From Balnearium lithotrophicum (GTDB taxonomy: Bacteria; Aquificota; Aquificia; Desulfurobacteriales; Desulfurobacteriaceae): a stretch of 39,754 nt of DNA. A model generated the notes under the pieces. The model was given only the letters and a program-made list of their open reading frames with translations, had not been told where the DNA came from and did not search any database. Of the stretch, positions 22,520 to 31,283 are shown one piece after another. Both the position numbers and the translations under genes were made by a program. Within the stretch, counting starts at the first letter, position 1, and each line of letters opens with the position of its first letter. The stretch is from NCBI RefSeq assembly GCF_900182585.1, contig NZ_FXTM01000021.1, positions 1 to 39,754 on the forward strand, written 5' to 3'.

Positions 22520-23281
22520 ATGGACATAGCAACCCTAATAGGAATAGGCGCTGCCTATCTCCTCATTATTGCTTCAATAGTGATAGGTGGGAGTCCTGGA
22601 GCCTTTATAAACATTCCTTCCCTCCTCATTACAGTTGGCGGTGGTCTTGCTGCCGGCCTTGCTGGATACCCTTTAGGTGAGTTTATAGGTGGACTAAAGG
22701 CAATTTTAAAAACAATCAAACCCACCGTGGGAGACCCTTTAGAAACGGTAAACTTCTTGACAGAAATTGCAAAGAAAGCCCGTAAAGAGGGTATATTGGC
22801 CTTAGAATCGGATATTGACCAGTTTTACTCAAAAGACCCATTCCTTGGAAACATAATGAGAATGCTCATTGATGGTCTGGAAATAGAGGAAATAAGGAGT
22901 ACTGCAGAAAATTCTATGGCTCAAGTAGACCAAAAACTATCAACTGAAGTTGCTGTTTGGGAAGCCTTAGGAGATTTATTCCCAGCATTTGGAATGATAG
23001 GAACATTGATAGGTCTTATCCAGATGCTTCAAAACCTCTCCGACCCTTCGGCTCTTGGACCTGGTATGGCAGTTGCTATGATTACAACGCTTTACGGTGC
23101 TATTTTGGCGAATACTCTTTGCATTCCTGTAGCAAAGAAACTTAAGTACTACAAAGACCTAAAACTTCTTTTCTTGGAAGCTTACATTTTAACAGCAGAG
23201 GCAATTGAAAAAGGAATAAATCCAAACATTTTAAAGCAAAAACTCGCAGGTCTATTTGGAGTTGAAGTAAAAGAGGAATAA
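22520..23281 (+). CDS. motA: Flagellar motor stator protein MotA
   Basis: The proton-channel subunit of the flagellar stator (253 residues). Four membrane segments are visible: two near the N-terminus (IGIGAAYLLIIASIVIGG and the region around LITVGGGLAAGLAGYPL) and two later (FPAFGMIGTLIGLIQML and AVAMITTLYGAILANTLCIPVA). The long cytoplasmic loop between them contacts the rotor. The conserved Pro of the third segment is present. The TAA stop is immediately followed by the ATG of motB. Confidence 0.93.
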   Translation: MDIATLIGIGAAYLLIIASIVIGGSPGAFINIPSLLITVGGGLAAGLAGYPLGEFIGGLKAILKTIKPTVGDPLETVNFLTEIAKKARKEGILALESDIDQFYSKDPFLGNIMRMLIDGLEIEEIRSTAENSMAQVDQKLSTEVAVWEALGDLFPAFGMIGTLIGLIQMLQNLSDPSALGPGMAVAMITTLYGAILANTLCIPVAKKLKYYKDLKLLFLEAYILTAEAIEKGINPNILKQKLAGLFGVEVKEE

Positions 23282-23983
23282 ATGGCAAGAAAAAAGAAGG
23301 AGGAGTGTAAAGCTCCTCCAGCATGGCTTACAAGTTTTGGTGATTTAATGTCCCTTCTTCTTACCTTTTTCATTCTTCTTTACTCAATGTCAACAATTTC
23401 CCTTGAAAAGTTCTATCAAGCGATAAAAGGAATAATTGAGGCATTTGGAGGTCACTACGTTATATATGAAGAAAGGGTTATCCAGGGAAAGAGAGTTCCC
23501 ATTCAGTTTCCTGGCATGTATCCAAAAATGAGAAGTCGTAAGGAAATAGAGAGTAAACTCTCTGAAATAAGACAGATGCTCCAAAAATTTGGAATACAAT
23601 CTGAAGTATCAAAGTATGGAACGAGTATTAGGTTAAGAGTAAACACGGATAAGCTCTTTCCTCCTGGAGAGGATAAACCTTATCCTGAAGCAATTCCATT
23701 GATAATGGAAATGTGTAGAAAACTAAAGGAGTTGGATTTACCTTTAACAATAGAAGGGCATACCGACAATGTTCCTATTAGAAGTAAGAGATTTCCTTCT
23801 AACTGGGAGCTCTCAGCAGCAAGAGCAACAACTATACTAAGGTTGTTTATCCAGTGTGGTTATGACCCTAAGAAACTTTCAGCAGCAGGTTGTGGCCCTT
23901 ACAGACCCATAGCTCCTAACAATACACCTGAAGGAAGGGCTAAAAATAGAAGAGTAGAAATAGTAATCCATCTTCCTATGTAG
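23282..23983 (+). CDS. motB: Flagellar motor protein MotB (first copy)
   Basis: A 233-residue stator subunit. After a short basic cytoplasmic start comes PAWLTSFGDLMSLLLTFFILLYS, a single membrane helix with the essential proton-binding Asp. The C-terminal OmpA-like domain, which binds peptidoglycan, has IEGHTDNVPI, NWELSAARATTILR and GRAKNRRVEIVI. The gene starts on the base after the motA stop. A second, different motB follows after seven bases, so the motor may use mixed or alternative B subunits. Confidence 0.92.
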   Translation: MARKKKEECKAPPAWLTSFGDLMSLLLTFFILLYSMSTISLEKFYQAIKGIIEAFGGHYVIYEERVIQGKRVPIQFPGMYPKMRSRKEIESKLSEIRQMLQKFGIQSEVSKYGTSIRLRVNTDKLFPPGEDKPYPEAIPLIMEMCRKLKELDLPLTIEGHTDNVPIRSKRFPSNWELSAARATTILRLFIQCGYDPKKLSAAGCGPYRPIAPNNTPEGRAKNRRVEIVIHLPM

Positions 23984-23990
23984 GAGAAAT

Positions 23991-24731
23991 ATGCCTAGGG
24001 AAAAGAAGGAAGAGTGTAAATCGGTTCCAGCATGGCTTACGAGTTTTAGCGATTTAATGTCCCTCCTCCTCACGTTTTTCATTCTTCTCTACTCAATGTC
24101 AACTTTAGATGTAACAAAAGCGATGAAGTTCCTTTCGTACTTTCAAGGTGAAAAAGCAAAATCCTTTGAGCAAATATCGATAGTTAAACCTATCAAAATA
24201 TACACTACAGACTTAGCAAAGAAGATAAAAAAAATAATTAAAAGGATTCTACCAATCTCTGGATACCAAATAGTAACTACGGATAACTATGTAATGGTGA
24301 GATTATTCAACAGGGTTTTATTCGAGGAAAATTCCCTTAAATTGACTAAAGAAGCTAAGGAAACTCTTAACAAATTAGCAGAAATCATTAAAAACTTACC
24401 TGGAAACTATTTAGTTGTTGTTGAAGGACATACAAGTAAGGATGAACCTACGGCACCAATACCAGATATCGAAGACAGCTGGGACCTTTCCATAAGAAGG
24501 GCAACAACCGTTGTTAGATATTTAGCTTCGAGAGGAGTCGACCCTTCGAAACTGGAAGCAGTTGGTTACGATGCAACAAGACCCCTTTATACGTGGAACA
24601 ACCCCATTTTACAGGCAAGAAATAGAAGAGTTGAAATATACATAAAAGTAGCAGTACCAAAGGAAGAAAAGGAGAAGAAAGAGGAAGTTATTAAAAAGGA
24701 GAAACTTCCTTCAAAACCTCCAAAACCTTAA
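23991..24731 (+). CDS. Second MotB-like stator protein
   Basis: A 246-residue paralogue of the preceding gene. The N-terminus is nearly the same (AWLTSFSDLMSLLLTFFILLYSMST, with the conserved Asp), but the middle differs and the OmpA domain is more diverged: VEGHTSKDEPTAPIPDIEDSW replaces the usual GHTDN, followed by DLSIRRATTVVRYL and QARNRRVEIYI. The C-terminus is a Lys/Glu/Pro-rich tail. The peptidoglycan-binding Asp of GHTDN is absent. The 3' end overlaps the convergent midA by 41 bases. It is probably a partner or regulator of the MotAB stator. Confidence 0.87.
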   Translation: MPREKKEECKSVPAWLTSFSDLMSLLLTFFILLYSMSTLDVTKAMKFLSYFQGEKAKSFEQISIVKPIKIYTTDLAKKIKKIIKRILPISGYQIVTTDNYVMVRLFNRVLFEENSLKLTKEAKETLNKLAEIIKNLPGNYLVVVEGHTSKDEPTAPIPDIEDSWDLSIRRATTVVRYLASRGVDPSKLEAVGYDATRPLYTWNNPILQARNRRVEIYIKVAVPKEEKEKKEEVIKKEKLPSKPPKP

Positions 24732-25629
24732 ATTTTCTACCCATATCAACAAGGAGGGTTAAAGCAGCAGGAACGTCCGATGGCTTTAGAAATCTCTCAA
24801 TTCCATTTTCTAAGAGAAAGGAGCTCTGAGGCTTTAAGGAAACAAATTTAAAACCAACCTTCTCTAAAAGACTCCTCAAATAGGTAAAGTCAACAGAGGC
24901 AGTCAGGTCCGTTTCACCGATTTTCTCTAAGTAATCGTTGACCAGTCTGTTACTTCGGTATGCTCGAAATGAGAGCTCTCCACAGCTATTCCCGTAATCA
25001 AAAACAATTAAGTAAGCCCTCTTTATCTTTTCTGAGAGCTCCCATAAAAAATCCTTCCACATAAATAGGGGATACTCCTCCCCTTCGTTTAAACTGCAGG
25101 GAACCTCTCCCTCAAACTCAATCAATTCTTCCTTCAAAAATCCTCTATCCTCTGTTACAACAACTTCGTAGTGCTTTTTCCCCCTCTTCACAATTCTCTT
25201 AAACGGAAAGGCATCAAAAAATTCGTTTGCGACTATAAAGCCTGAAAACTCCCCTAAATCGGAAAGGCTACTAATCCAGTTAACTCCATCTATCCAGTTG
25301 GGTTTCTCCCTTACTTCAAGAACAGTGTACTTGTCAACAGAAATAGAGTCGGTTATATCCTTAATTAGAAATCCCTTTCCTCCTCCAAGCTCTAAGATTC
25401 TTAAAGGTAATTTAAGTTCCTGGTATTTTTTCTTAATATAAAAAGCTAAAACCTTACCAAATGCTGAAGTGAGTTCAGGAGCTGTAATAAAATCCTCACC
25501 CAAAACGTTTTTTACTCTCTTTTTGGTGTAGTACCCAAATTCAGGGTGGTATAGGGAGAGCTCTACAAACCTGTCAAAGGTTATAAATCCGCTCTTTCTA
25601 ATCTCTTTCACAACAATCTTTTTCAGCAT
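24691..25629 (-). CDS. MidA/NDUFAF7-family SAM-dependent methyltransferase
   Basis: A 312-residue protein of the DUF185 family, related to the arginine methyltransferase that matures mitochondrial complex I. Visible features: SLYHPEFGYYTKKR, EDFITAPELTSAFGKVLA, the SAM loop LRILELGGGKGFLIKDI, GFIVANEFFDAFPF and FDYGNSCGEL. It starts seven bases inside the dprA end, so it belongs to a pgeF-dprA-midA unit. Its own 3' end overlaps motB2 on the other strand. In bacteria the target protein is not known. Confidence 0.85.
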   Translation of the reverse strand: MLKKIVVKEIRKSGFITFDRFVELSLYHPEFGYYTKKRVKNVLGEDFITAPELTSAFGKVLAFYIKKKYQELKLPLRILELGGGKGFLIKDITDSISVDKYTVLEVREKPNWIDGVNWISSLSDLGEFSGFIVANEFFDAFPFKRIVKRGKKHYEVVVTEDRGFLKEELIEFEGEVPCSLNEGEEYPLFMWKDFLWELSEKIKRAYLIVFDYGNSCGELSFRAYRSNRLVNDYLEKIGETDLTASVDFTYLRSLLEKVGFKFVSLKPQSSFLLENGIERFLKPSDVPAALTLLVDMGRKFKVLEVLKEVSPF

Positions 25630-26624
25630 ACCCGATAAACTCCTCCGTCCCTGATTAAAAGGCCTAAAACTTCAAGTTCTAAGAGAATAGAGGAGATTTC
25701 GGAAAGGCTCTTCCCTGTCTCCTCAACAAGGCCATCTATGGTTGACGGCTTTTTAAGAAGTATTTTGTAGATTTCCTCCAATCTCTCAGGAACCTCTATT
25801 TTTTGACTCTCTTTAATTGAGAAGAACTCTGCAATTTCAGAAAACTCGGTTAGTGGAAGAGCTCCCTCCTTTATCAGCCTGTTAGTTCCCCTACTGAAAG
25901 GGGAGTCAATATTTCCCGGAACAGCCCAAACGTCCCTCCCCAAGTCCAAGGCATAGTTAACTGTTATAAAAGTTCCACTCCTTTCGGCTGCCTCAACAAC
26001 AATCACACAGTCTGAAAGGCCTGCAACAATTCTGTTTCTCCTTGGGAAGTATTCTCTCTTAGGCTTTGTTCCAAGCGGAAATTCGGAAACTATTCCTCCT
26101 CCGTTTTCTACTATCTTCTCTCCCAAACTCCTGTTTTCTAAGGGATAGATAAGGTCAACGGAACTTCCCAAAACAGCAATAGTATTTCCCGAGGAGAGAG
26201 CTCCCCTATGGGCAGATGTATCAATTCCCAAAGCCAGTCCACTGACAACAGTAACTCCTAAATCTGAAAGGTACTTTCCAAGTCTGTAGGCAACGGTTCT
26301 ACCGTAGGAGGAACACTTTCTCGAGCCTACAATAGCAACCGACTTTTCAACGTTTAAACGCCCCCTTATGTAGAGGACCATGGGAGGTTGCTGGAGGTCA
26401 AGGAGCTTTTTGGGATACTCGTTAGAGAAAAAGGGAACTATTTCAATTCCCAATCTTTCAGCTTTTTTGATTTCTTCCTCTGCAAGTTTTAATTCACTAC
26501 TTAAATCCGGAACTTCTTCCTTTATTCCCTCCTCTAAGGAACCGTACTTCTCGATTAACCTCCTTGCCCTGTGAAAACCGATACCCTTTTTAAACTGCAG
26601 AGCAACAGCTAACAATCTCTCCAT
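25623..26624 (-). CDS. dprA: DNA-processing protein DprA
   Basis: A 333-residue protein that loads RecA on incoming single-stranded DNA during natural transformation. The Rossmann-like core is complete: AIVGSRKCSSYGR, VVSGLALGIDTSAHRGAL, NTIAVLGSSVDLIYP, GGIVSEFPLG, YFPRRNRIVAGLSD and SGTFITVNYALDLGRDVWAVPGN. An N-terminal helix-hairpin-helix region and a C-terminal winged helix frame it. I use the ATG at 26624; it overlaps the pgeF stop (TGATG). Its presence suggests competence. Confidence 0.94.
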   Translation of the reverse strand: MERLLAVALQFKKGIGFHRARRLIEKYGSLEEGIKEEVPDLSSELKLAEEEIKKAERLGIEIVPFFSNEYPKKLLDLQQPPMVLYIRGRLNVEKSVAIVGSRKCSSYGRTVAYRLGKYLSDLGVTVVSGLALGIDTSAHRGALSSGNTIAVLGSSVDLIYPLENRSLGEKIVENGGGIVSEFPLGTKPKREYFPRRNRIVAGLSDCVIVVEAAERSGTFITVNYALDLGRDVWAVPGNIDSPFSRGTNRLIKEGALPLTEFSEIAEFFSIKESQKIEVPERLEEIYKILLKKPSTIDGLVEETGKSLSEISSILLELEVLGLLIRDGGVYRVC

Positions 26625-27226
26625 CAAAGAAGCCTTATGGCAGATAGTGTTCTCTTTTTCGTTTTTTCCTTTCTATAGGAGAAAAATCTATCGTTGTTAC
26701 AGATTGTACAGAAGTTCAAGTCCTCTATAACCTCCACGCCGGCAGCTTTAAGCTGAACTCTGTTTGCACACTTCAGGTCGAAGAGAAGCTTTCCATCCCC
26801 AACTTCGGTAAAGCAACTTGAGTACTCTTTTGAGAAGGAATTCCTCACGTCCGACCTCACCTCGTAGCATCCACCGCAGATAGAAACACCTAAAATGGCC
26901 TTTTTTACCCTTGTAAACTTGCTCATGTATGAAGCTGCGTTAAAGGCAATTCCCTTTAACGTTCCTCTCCAGCCGGCATGGACAACTCCAACAGCTCCTT
27001 CTCCTACGAGGAATATTGGAAGACAGTCTGCTGTTAAAACCCCTATCCATATTTTCTTGGAGTCTGTAATTAGTCCATCTGAAATCGGTGGAACGGTTGG
27101 AACAGAAGCTACAAAGGAGACCTCTCCTCCATGAACCTGAACGGGAGTTACAACCGGTATGCCCTTTATCTCCTTTATCTCCCTTCCATCCTGAGGCTTT
27201 TCAGAAATAAAAATTTCGTAGTTCAA
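26624..27226 (-). CDS. pgeF: Peptidoglycan editing factor PgeF (YfiH/laccase-domain)
   Basis: A 200-residue laccase-domain protein. The metal and catalytic residues are in VTPVQVHGGEV, VLTADCLPIFL and GVVHAGWRGTLKGIA, with FCTICNNDRFFSYRKE near the end. The family includes E. coli YfiH, which removes wrongly joined residues from UDP-MurNAc, and related purine nucleoside phosphorylases. It is shorter than usual (about 240), with a compact N-terminus. The TTG start has AGGAG nine bases upstream. Genes dprA and midA follow. Confidence 0.9.
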   Translation of the reverse strand: MNYEIFISEKPQDGREIKEIKGIPVVTPVQVHGGEVSFVASVPTVPPISDGLITDSKKIWIGVLTADCLPIFLVGEGAVGVVHAGWRGTLKGIAFNAASYMSKFTRVKKAILGVSICGGCYEVRSDVRNSFSKEYSSCFTEVGDGKLLFDLKCANRVQLKAAGVEVIEDLNFCTICNNDRFFSYRKEKTKKRTLSAIRLL

Positions 27227-27269
27227 ACCAAATAACTCCTTGTTCGTTATTGTAGAATTTTATATCAAG

Positions 27270-27677
27270 ATGGAAGTAAGGTTAAAAGTAACAATAAAAA
27301 GGAGGAGCTTCCCTCCTCTCTACCTCTTCAAACCTTCGGAGCTCTTTGAGAAGTTTGAGGAGACTTTGAAGGAAAACCTCAAGGGTTTAGATAGTAGTAG
27401 AGTAACGAATAGGGCCATTAATGAGTTCTTTAGAAGGAAGGGAAGTAGGAAGTTGAAAAAGCTTAAAAGGGAATTTTTAAAGTTGGATGGAGCTCCTCTT
27501 GTGAAAAGGAAAGCCATTTACAACGCTTTTTACAGGATTTTCCAGAGGTTAGAGTGGGCTTTAAGTTCTGGTAGCGAGAAGGAAATAGAACTGAAGGTTT
27601 GGGCAACATCGTCTATAGACTACTTAACCGACGTTTTAGAAATCTTAGGGGAGAACGATGGAAGAGATTTCAAGTAG
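27270..27677 (+). CDS. Hypothetical basic protein, first of three-gene cluster
   Basis: I do not recognise this protein. From the ATG at 27270 it has 135 residues, begins MEVRLKVTIKRR, and is strongly basic and helical (for example VTNRAINEFFRRKGSRKLKKLKREF and AIYNAFYRIFQRLEWAL), so nucleic-acid binding is conceivable. No ribosome site is clear. The frame is open to a TTG at 27240, which would add ten residues but lies against the divergent pgeF start region. Its end overlaps the next gene by 20 bases, and three genes run together to 28678. Confidence 0.65.
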   Translation: MEVRLKVTIKRRSFPPLYLFKPSELFEKFEETLKENLKGLDSSRVTNRAINEFFRRKGSRKLKKLKREFLKLDGAPLVKRKAIYNAFYRIFQRLEWALSSGSEKEIELKVWATSSIDYLTDVLEILGENDGRDFK

Positions 27678-28008
27678 GTGGATTCTCCAGGAAGTCTTTG
27701 TCGACCCCAATTTTTCAAGTAAAACGGAAGAGTTTAGTCTAAATCTGAAAATATCCTCTGAATTTTTGAAAGAAGAGGAAAACCCAAAGGTTGTTGTTGA
27801 AATAAGTGGCTCTATAACAGGTGAGAGTGGCCAAATTGCAAACGTCAGGTTTGTAAACCTAACAGGACTTTCTAAAAAAACTAAGGTTAGAAGAAAAACA
27901 ATTCTTAAAAAGGTTGAAAAGGAGAGGGTTTCGGAGCTCCTCTCATTTCTCCCACTCTACCTTTTAAAATCGGGAATAGTTGTGAGGGAAGTCAAACGTG
28001 AGCTGTAG
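27658..28008 (+). CDS. Hypothetical protein, second of three-gene cluster
   Basis: Unrecognised, 116 residues. A good ribosome site (GGGGAGAACG) precedes the ATG. Much of it looks like beta strands (EEFSLNLKISSEFL, PKVVVEISGSITGESGQIANVRFVNL), followed by a basic stretch (KKTKVRRKTILKKVEKERV) and a hydrophobic helix LLSFLPLYLLKSGIVV. No signal peptide or enzyme motif is visible. It overlaps both neighbours, which points to coupled translation and a shared function. Confidence 0.65.
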   Translation: MEEISSRWILQEVFVDPNFSSKTEEFSLNLKISSEFLKEEENPKVVVEISGSITGESGQIANVRFVNLTGLSKKTKVRRKTILKKVEKERVSELLSFLPLYLLKSGIVVREVKREL

Positions 28009-28678
28009 CTGTAGGAATGGAAAGAGGATTTCCTCGATAGAGTCAAAGGAGATTGAGGAATTCTTAAAGTTTTTGAGGAAAAACCCTAAAGCCTTTTCGG
28101 TTCTTGCCGAAGTTGTCAACAGCTTCAGGCCGACAGATTCTCAGAAAGTCAGGAGTGAGAGGGTATTTTTGGCAGTTAGAGACAGTTTAGAGTTGGGGGT
28201 TTTGAGCTACAGAGATACAGAGGTAATTTTGAAAATTTTGAAGGGGTTCTTTTCAAAATCGGATAAGGAGAGGGGAGACTTTTTAGAGGTTTTAGTTTCA
28301 AAATTGGGGCCCTTTACGTTTAATGGGAGATACAGGAGGATTAACCAGTGCAGGGTTTATAAGGGAAAGAAAAAGCTCTCGGAGAAGGAGATTGATGTCG
28401 CCTTCTCGGGAAAGGAAACTTTGGAGCTTCACGAATGTAAGGCAAACATGGTGAGGCAGTGGAGAGACCCACTTTCAAAAAGGTCGAAGAGGGGGAGTAA
28501 ACTTCACTTTTTAAACGACCTTCCTAAAGAGTGTGAAAATGGAAAGAAAGTGGTAACCTTTGTGACGGGGCTTGATGGAAGAAGTGGCTGCGAGTACGTG
28601 AGGTTGGTTTTGAGGTTCTACGGATTTAAAAGAGTAAAAGTTTTAGGACGGGAGGAACTTAAAGCAAAACTTCTATAA
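27998..28678 (+). CDS. Putative PD-(D/E)XK nuclease, third of cluster
   Basis: A 226-residue protein. The first half is helical. The second half carries a plausible PD-(D/E)XK active site: E97 in the helix GDFLEVLVSKLG, D133 in KEIDVAFSGKE, and E146-x-K148 in LELHECKAN, followed by a helix with QW and a strand KKVVTFVTGL. The N-terminus has CSC (residues 3-5). It starts at GTG within the last bases of the previous gene. The fold fits restriction-like or Mrr-like nucleases, but I cannot name a family. With the two preceding unknown genes it may be a repair or defence unit. Confidence 0.65.
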   Translation: MSCSCRNGKRISSIESKEIEEFLKFLRKNPKAFSVLAEVVNSFRPTDSQKVRSERVFLAVRDSLELGVLSYRDTEVILKILKGFFSKSDKERGDFLEVLVSKLGPFTFNGRYRRINQCRVYKGKKKLSEKEIDVAFSGKETLELHECKANMVRQWRDPLSKRSKRGSKLHFLNDLPKECENGKKVVTFVTGLDGRSGCEYVRLVLRFYGFKRVKVLGREELKAKLL

Positions 28679-28714
28679 TGTTAAAATCCCTCTCAAAATT
28701 TTGGAGCTTCTCAA

Positions 28715-28807
28715 ATGGATTCAAAACTTGTTGAACTAATTCTTATATTTATTTTAGGGTTATCCGTATCGTTGGTATTTCTGTACTTTGTCATTAAGAA
28801 ACTTTAA
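28715..28807 (+). CDS. Possible 30-residue membrane peptide
   Basis: A short frame from ATG 28715 encodes a single hydrophobic helix ([20 protein letters not shown], then YFVIKKL) with a charged residue at each end. GGAG lies eight bases upstream, and the stop is 14 bases before guaA. A TATAAT at 28674-28679 could start its transcript, although no clear -35 exists. Its size means it could be chance, but ribosome site, hydrophobicity and position in a gene-dense area support it. Confidence 0.45.
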   Translation: MDSKLVELILIFILGLSVSLVFLYFVIKKL

Positions 28808-28821
28808 ATAGAGGAGAAACT

Positions 28822-30378
28822 ATGGCAGCAAAGGACATTCACGAGAGCAAAATTCTCATCTTAGACTTCGGTTCCCAATACACTCAGCTGATTGCGAGGA
28901 GGCTGAGGGAAAAGCACATCTACTGTGAAATACATCCTTTCAACATTTCCATCGAGAAAATAAAGGAGTTTAAACCAAAGGGAATCATTCTATCTGGAGG
29001 ACCTGCAAGCGTATATGCTCCCGATTCCCCAAAAATTAGCAGGGAAATTTTTGAATTGGGAGTTCCTGTCTTAGGAATCTGCTACGGAATGCAGTTAATT
29101 ACTTACCTCTTTGGCGGAGAGGTAGTAAGGGCTGAAAAGCACGAATACGGAAGAGCGGAGCTCCAGGTACTTGACAGCTCAGACCTCTTCTACGGACTTC
29201 CTGAAAAGTTTACAGTTTGGATGAGCCACGGTGATAGGGTTTTAAAGATTCCTGAGAACTTTGAACCGATAGCAAAAACTGAAAATGCTCCGTACGCAGC
29301 AATTAGAAACAAGGGAAGAAAAATATTCGGCGTTCAGTTCCATCCCGAGGTAAAGCACACCCAGTACGGGGACAGGATACTTGAGAATTTTGCGGTTAGA
29401 ATTTGTGGCGCTGAGCAAAACTGGACGATGGAAAACTTTATAGAGTACGAGATTAAAAAGATAAGGGAGACTGTTGGGGATAAAAACGTAATATGTGCGC
29501 TCTCTGGGGGAGTTGACTCCTCAGTAGTTGCAGCACTCCTCCACAGGGCAATTGGTGACCAGCTCTACCCCATCTTTGTTGATACAGGACTCTTGAGGAA
29601 GGGGGAGAGGGAGTCTGTTGAGAGGACTTTTAAAGAGAAGTTTCACATGAAAAACTTTAGGGTAATTGATGCATCAGATATTTTCCTTGAGAGGTTAAAG
29701 GGAGTAACAGACCCGGAGGAAAAGAGAAAGATAATAGGCCACACGTTTATAGAGGTCTTTGAAAGGGCTGCAAAGGAGATTCCAAACGCAGAGTTCCTGG
29801 CACAGGGAACACTCTACCCCGATGTAATAGAGAGCGTTTCTGTAAAGGGTCCTTCTGCAACAATAAAATCCCACCACAACGTTGGGGGACTTCCTGAAAG
29901 GCTTAACTTTAAGCTTATTGAGCCACTTAGGGAGCTCTTTAAGGATGAGGTAAGAGAGCTTGGAAGGAAGTTGGGACTTCCAGATGAAATTATTAAGAGG
30001 CAGCCGTTTCCAGGTCCTGGTCTTGCAATAAGGATAATCGGTGAGGTTAAGCCAGAATACCTTAAAATCCTGAGGGAGGCCGATGCAATAGTCTTAGAGG
30101 AGATAAAGAGGGCAGGACTTTACGACAAGATTTGGCAGTCCTTTGCCGTCTTCCTTCCAATCCAGACTGTTGGTGTAATGGGAGATGTTAGAACGTACGA
30201 CTACGTGATTGCAGTAAGGGCTGTTGAGAGTACAGACGGAATGACAGCCGACTGGGTAAAGCTTCCCTACGACCTCCTTGAGAGAATCTCAAACAGGATT
30301 ATCAACGAGGTTGAGGGAGTAAATAGGGTCGTTTACGATATAACTTCAAAACCTCCAGGAACGATTGAATGGGAGTAG
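28822..30378 (+). CDS. guaA: GMP synthase (glutamine-hydrolysing)
   Basis: A 518-residue enzyme that converts XMP to GMP with ATP and glutamine. The class I amidotransferase domain has [24 protein letters not shown] (catalytic Cys) and VQFHPEV (His/Glu). The synthetase domain has the PP-loop [17 protein letters not shown], and the C-terminal dimerisation domain has [15 protein letters not shown] and ends [10 protein letters not shown]. Length and order are canonical. nadA follows directly. Confidence 0.97.
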   Translation: MAAKDIHESKILILDFGSQYTQLIARRLREKHIYCEIHPFNISIEKIKEFKPKGIILSGGPASVYAPDSPKISREIFELGVPVLGICYGMQLITYLFGGEVVRAEKHEYGRAELQVLDSSDLFYGLPEKFTVWMSHGDRVLKIPENFEPIAKTENAPYAAIRNKGRKIFGVQFHPEVKHTQYGDRILENFAVRICGAEQNWTMENFIEYEIKKIRETVGDKNVICALSGGVDSSVVAALLHRAIGDQLYPIFVDTGLLRKGERESVERTFKEKFHMKNFRVIDASDIFLERLKGVTDPEEKRKIIGHTFIEVFERAAKEIPNAEFLAQGTLYPDVIESVSVKGPSATIKSHHNVGGLPERLNFKLIEPLRELFKDEVRELGRKLGLPDEIIKRQPFPGPGLAIRIIGEVKPEYLKILREADAIVLEEIKRAGLYDKIWQSFAVFLPIQTVGVMGDVRTYDYVIAVRAVESTDGMTADWVKLPYDLLERISNRIINEVEGVNRVVYDITSKPPGTIEWE

Positions 30379-30380
30379 AA

Positions 30381-31283
30381 ATGGAGTTTACTGCTCAGAT
30401 AGAGAAGTTAAAGAGGGAGAAAAACGCGGTTATCTTAGCCCACTACTACGTTGATGGCCTCATTCAGGACGTTGCAGATTTCGTTGGGGACTCATTGGAA
30501 CTTGCAAGGAAGGCAAGGGAAGTTGACTGTGAAATAATTGTTTTTTGCGGTGTTTACTTTATGGCGGAAACGGCAAAGGTCTTAAATCCTGAGAAAAAGG
30601 TTCTAATCCCCTACTACAAGGCCGGCTGTTTAATGGCGGATATGGCAATTGTTGAGGAAATTGAGGAGTTTAAGAGGGAGAATCCTGAATACGCAGTAGT
30701 TACTTACGTTAACAGCTCTGTAGATGTTAAGGCAGTTTCAGACATCTGCTGTACTTCTGCAAATGCAGTTAAAGTGGTTGAGAGTTTGGAGAACGAGAAA
30801 ATCCTGTTTGTTCCCGATAAAAACCTTGGAAGTTACGTTGCTGAAAAGGTTAAGGGTAAAGAAATAAGGGTTTGGAACGGTTACTGTCCGATTCACCAGA
30901 AGTTGACAGTAGAGGATGTAAGGAGGAGAAAGGAGGAAAATCCCGGAGCTCCCTTAGTAGTCCACCCTGAGTGTAGAAAGGAAGTAAGGGATTTGGCAGA
31001 CTTCATTGGAAGTACGTCTCAAATTGTCAGGTTTGTAAAGGAGACGAGTGCTAAAAAGGTAATTGTTGGAACGGAGAGGGGAACGATTCACCAGCTTAAA
31101 AAGCTCAGACCTGACGTTGCGTTCATTCCTGCTTACAGCGAGTTTATCTGCGACCAGATGAAGATGATAACTCCGGAGAGGTTGTTGAAGGCCCTTGAAA
31201 GGGAACAGTTTGAGGTTTCTGTTGACCCAGAGGTTGCAAAGAGAGCGGAGGGAGCTCTCCTCAGAATGCTGGAGGTTAAATAA
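30381..31283 (+). CDS. nadA: Quinolinate synthase A
   Basis: A 300-residue 4Fe-4S enzyme that makes quinolinate for NAD from iminoaspartate and dihydroxyacetone phosphate. Family motifs: VILAHYYVDGLIQDVADFVGDSL, FCGVYFMAETAKVLNP (first cluster Cys), VNSSVDVKAVSDICCTSANA (second), and HPECRKEV with GTERGTIHQL. The ATG at 30381 is preceded by GGGAG; the frame also has an ATG at 30369 that would overlap guaA by ten bases. Confidence 0.94.
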   Translation: MEFTAQIEKLKREKNAVILAHYYVDGLIQDVADFVGDSLELARKAREVDCEIIVFCGVYFMAETAKVLNPEKKVLIPYYKAGCLMADMAIVEEIEEFKRENPEYAVVTYVNSSVDVKAVSDICCTSANAVKVVESLENEKILFVPDKNLGSYVAEKVKGKEIRVWNGYCPIHQKLTVEDVRRRKEENPGAPLVVHPECRKEVRDLADFIGSTSQIVRFVKETSAKKVIVGTERGTIHQLKKLRPDVAFIPAYSEFICDQMKMITPERLLKALEREQFEVSVDPEVAKRAEGALLRMLEVK

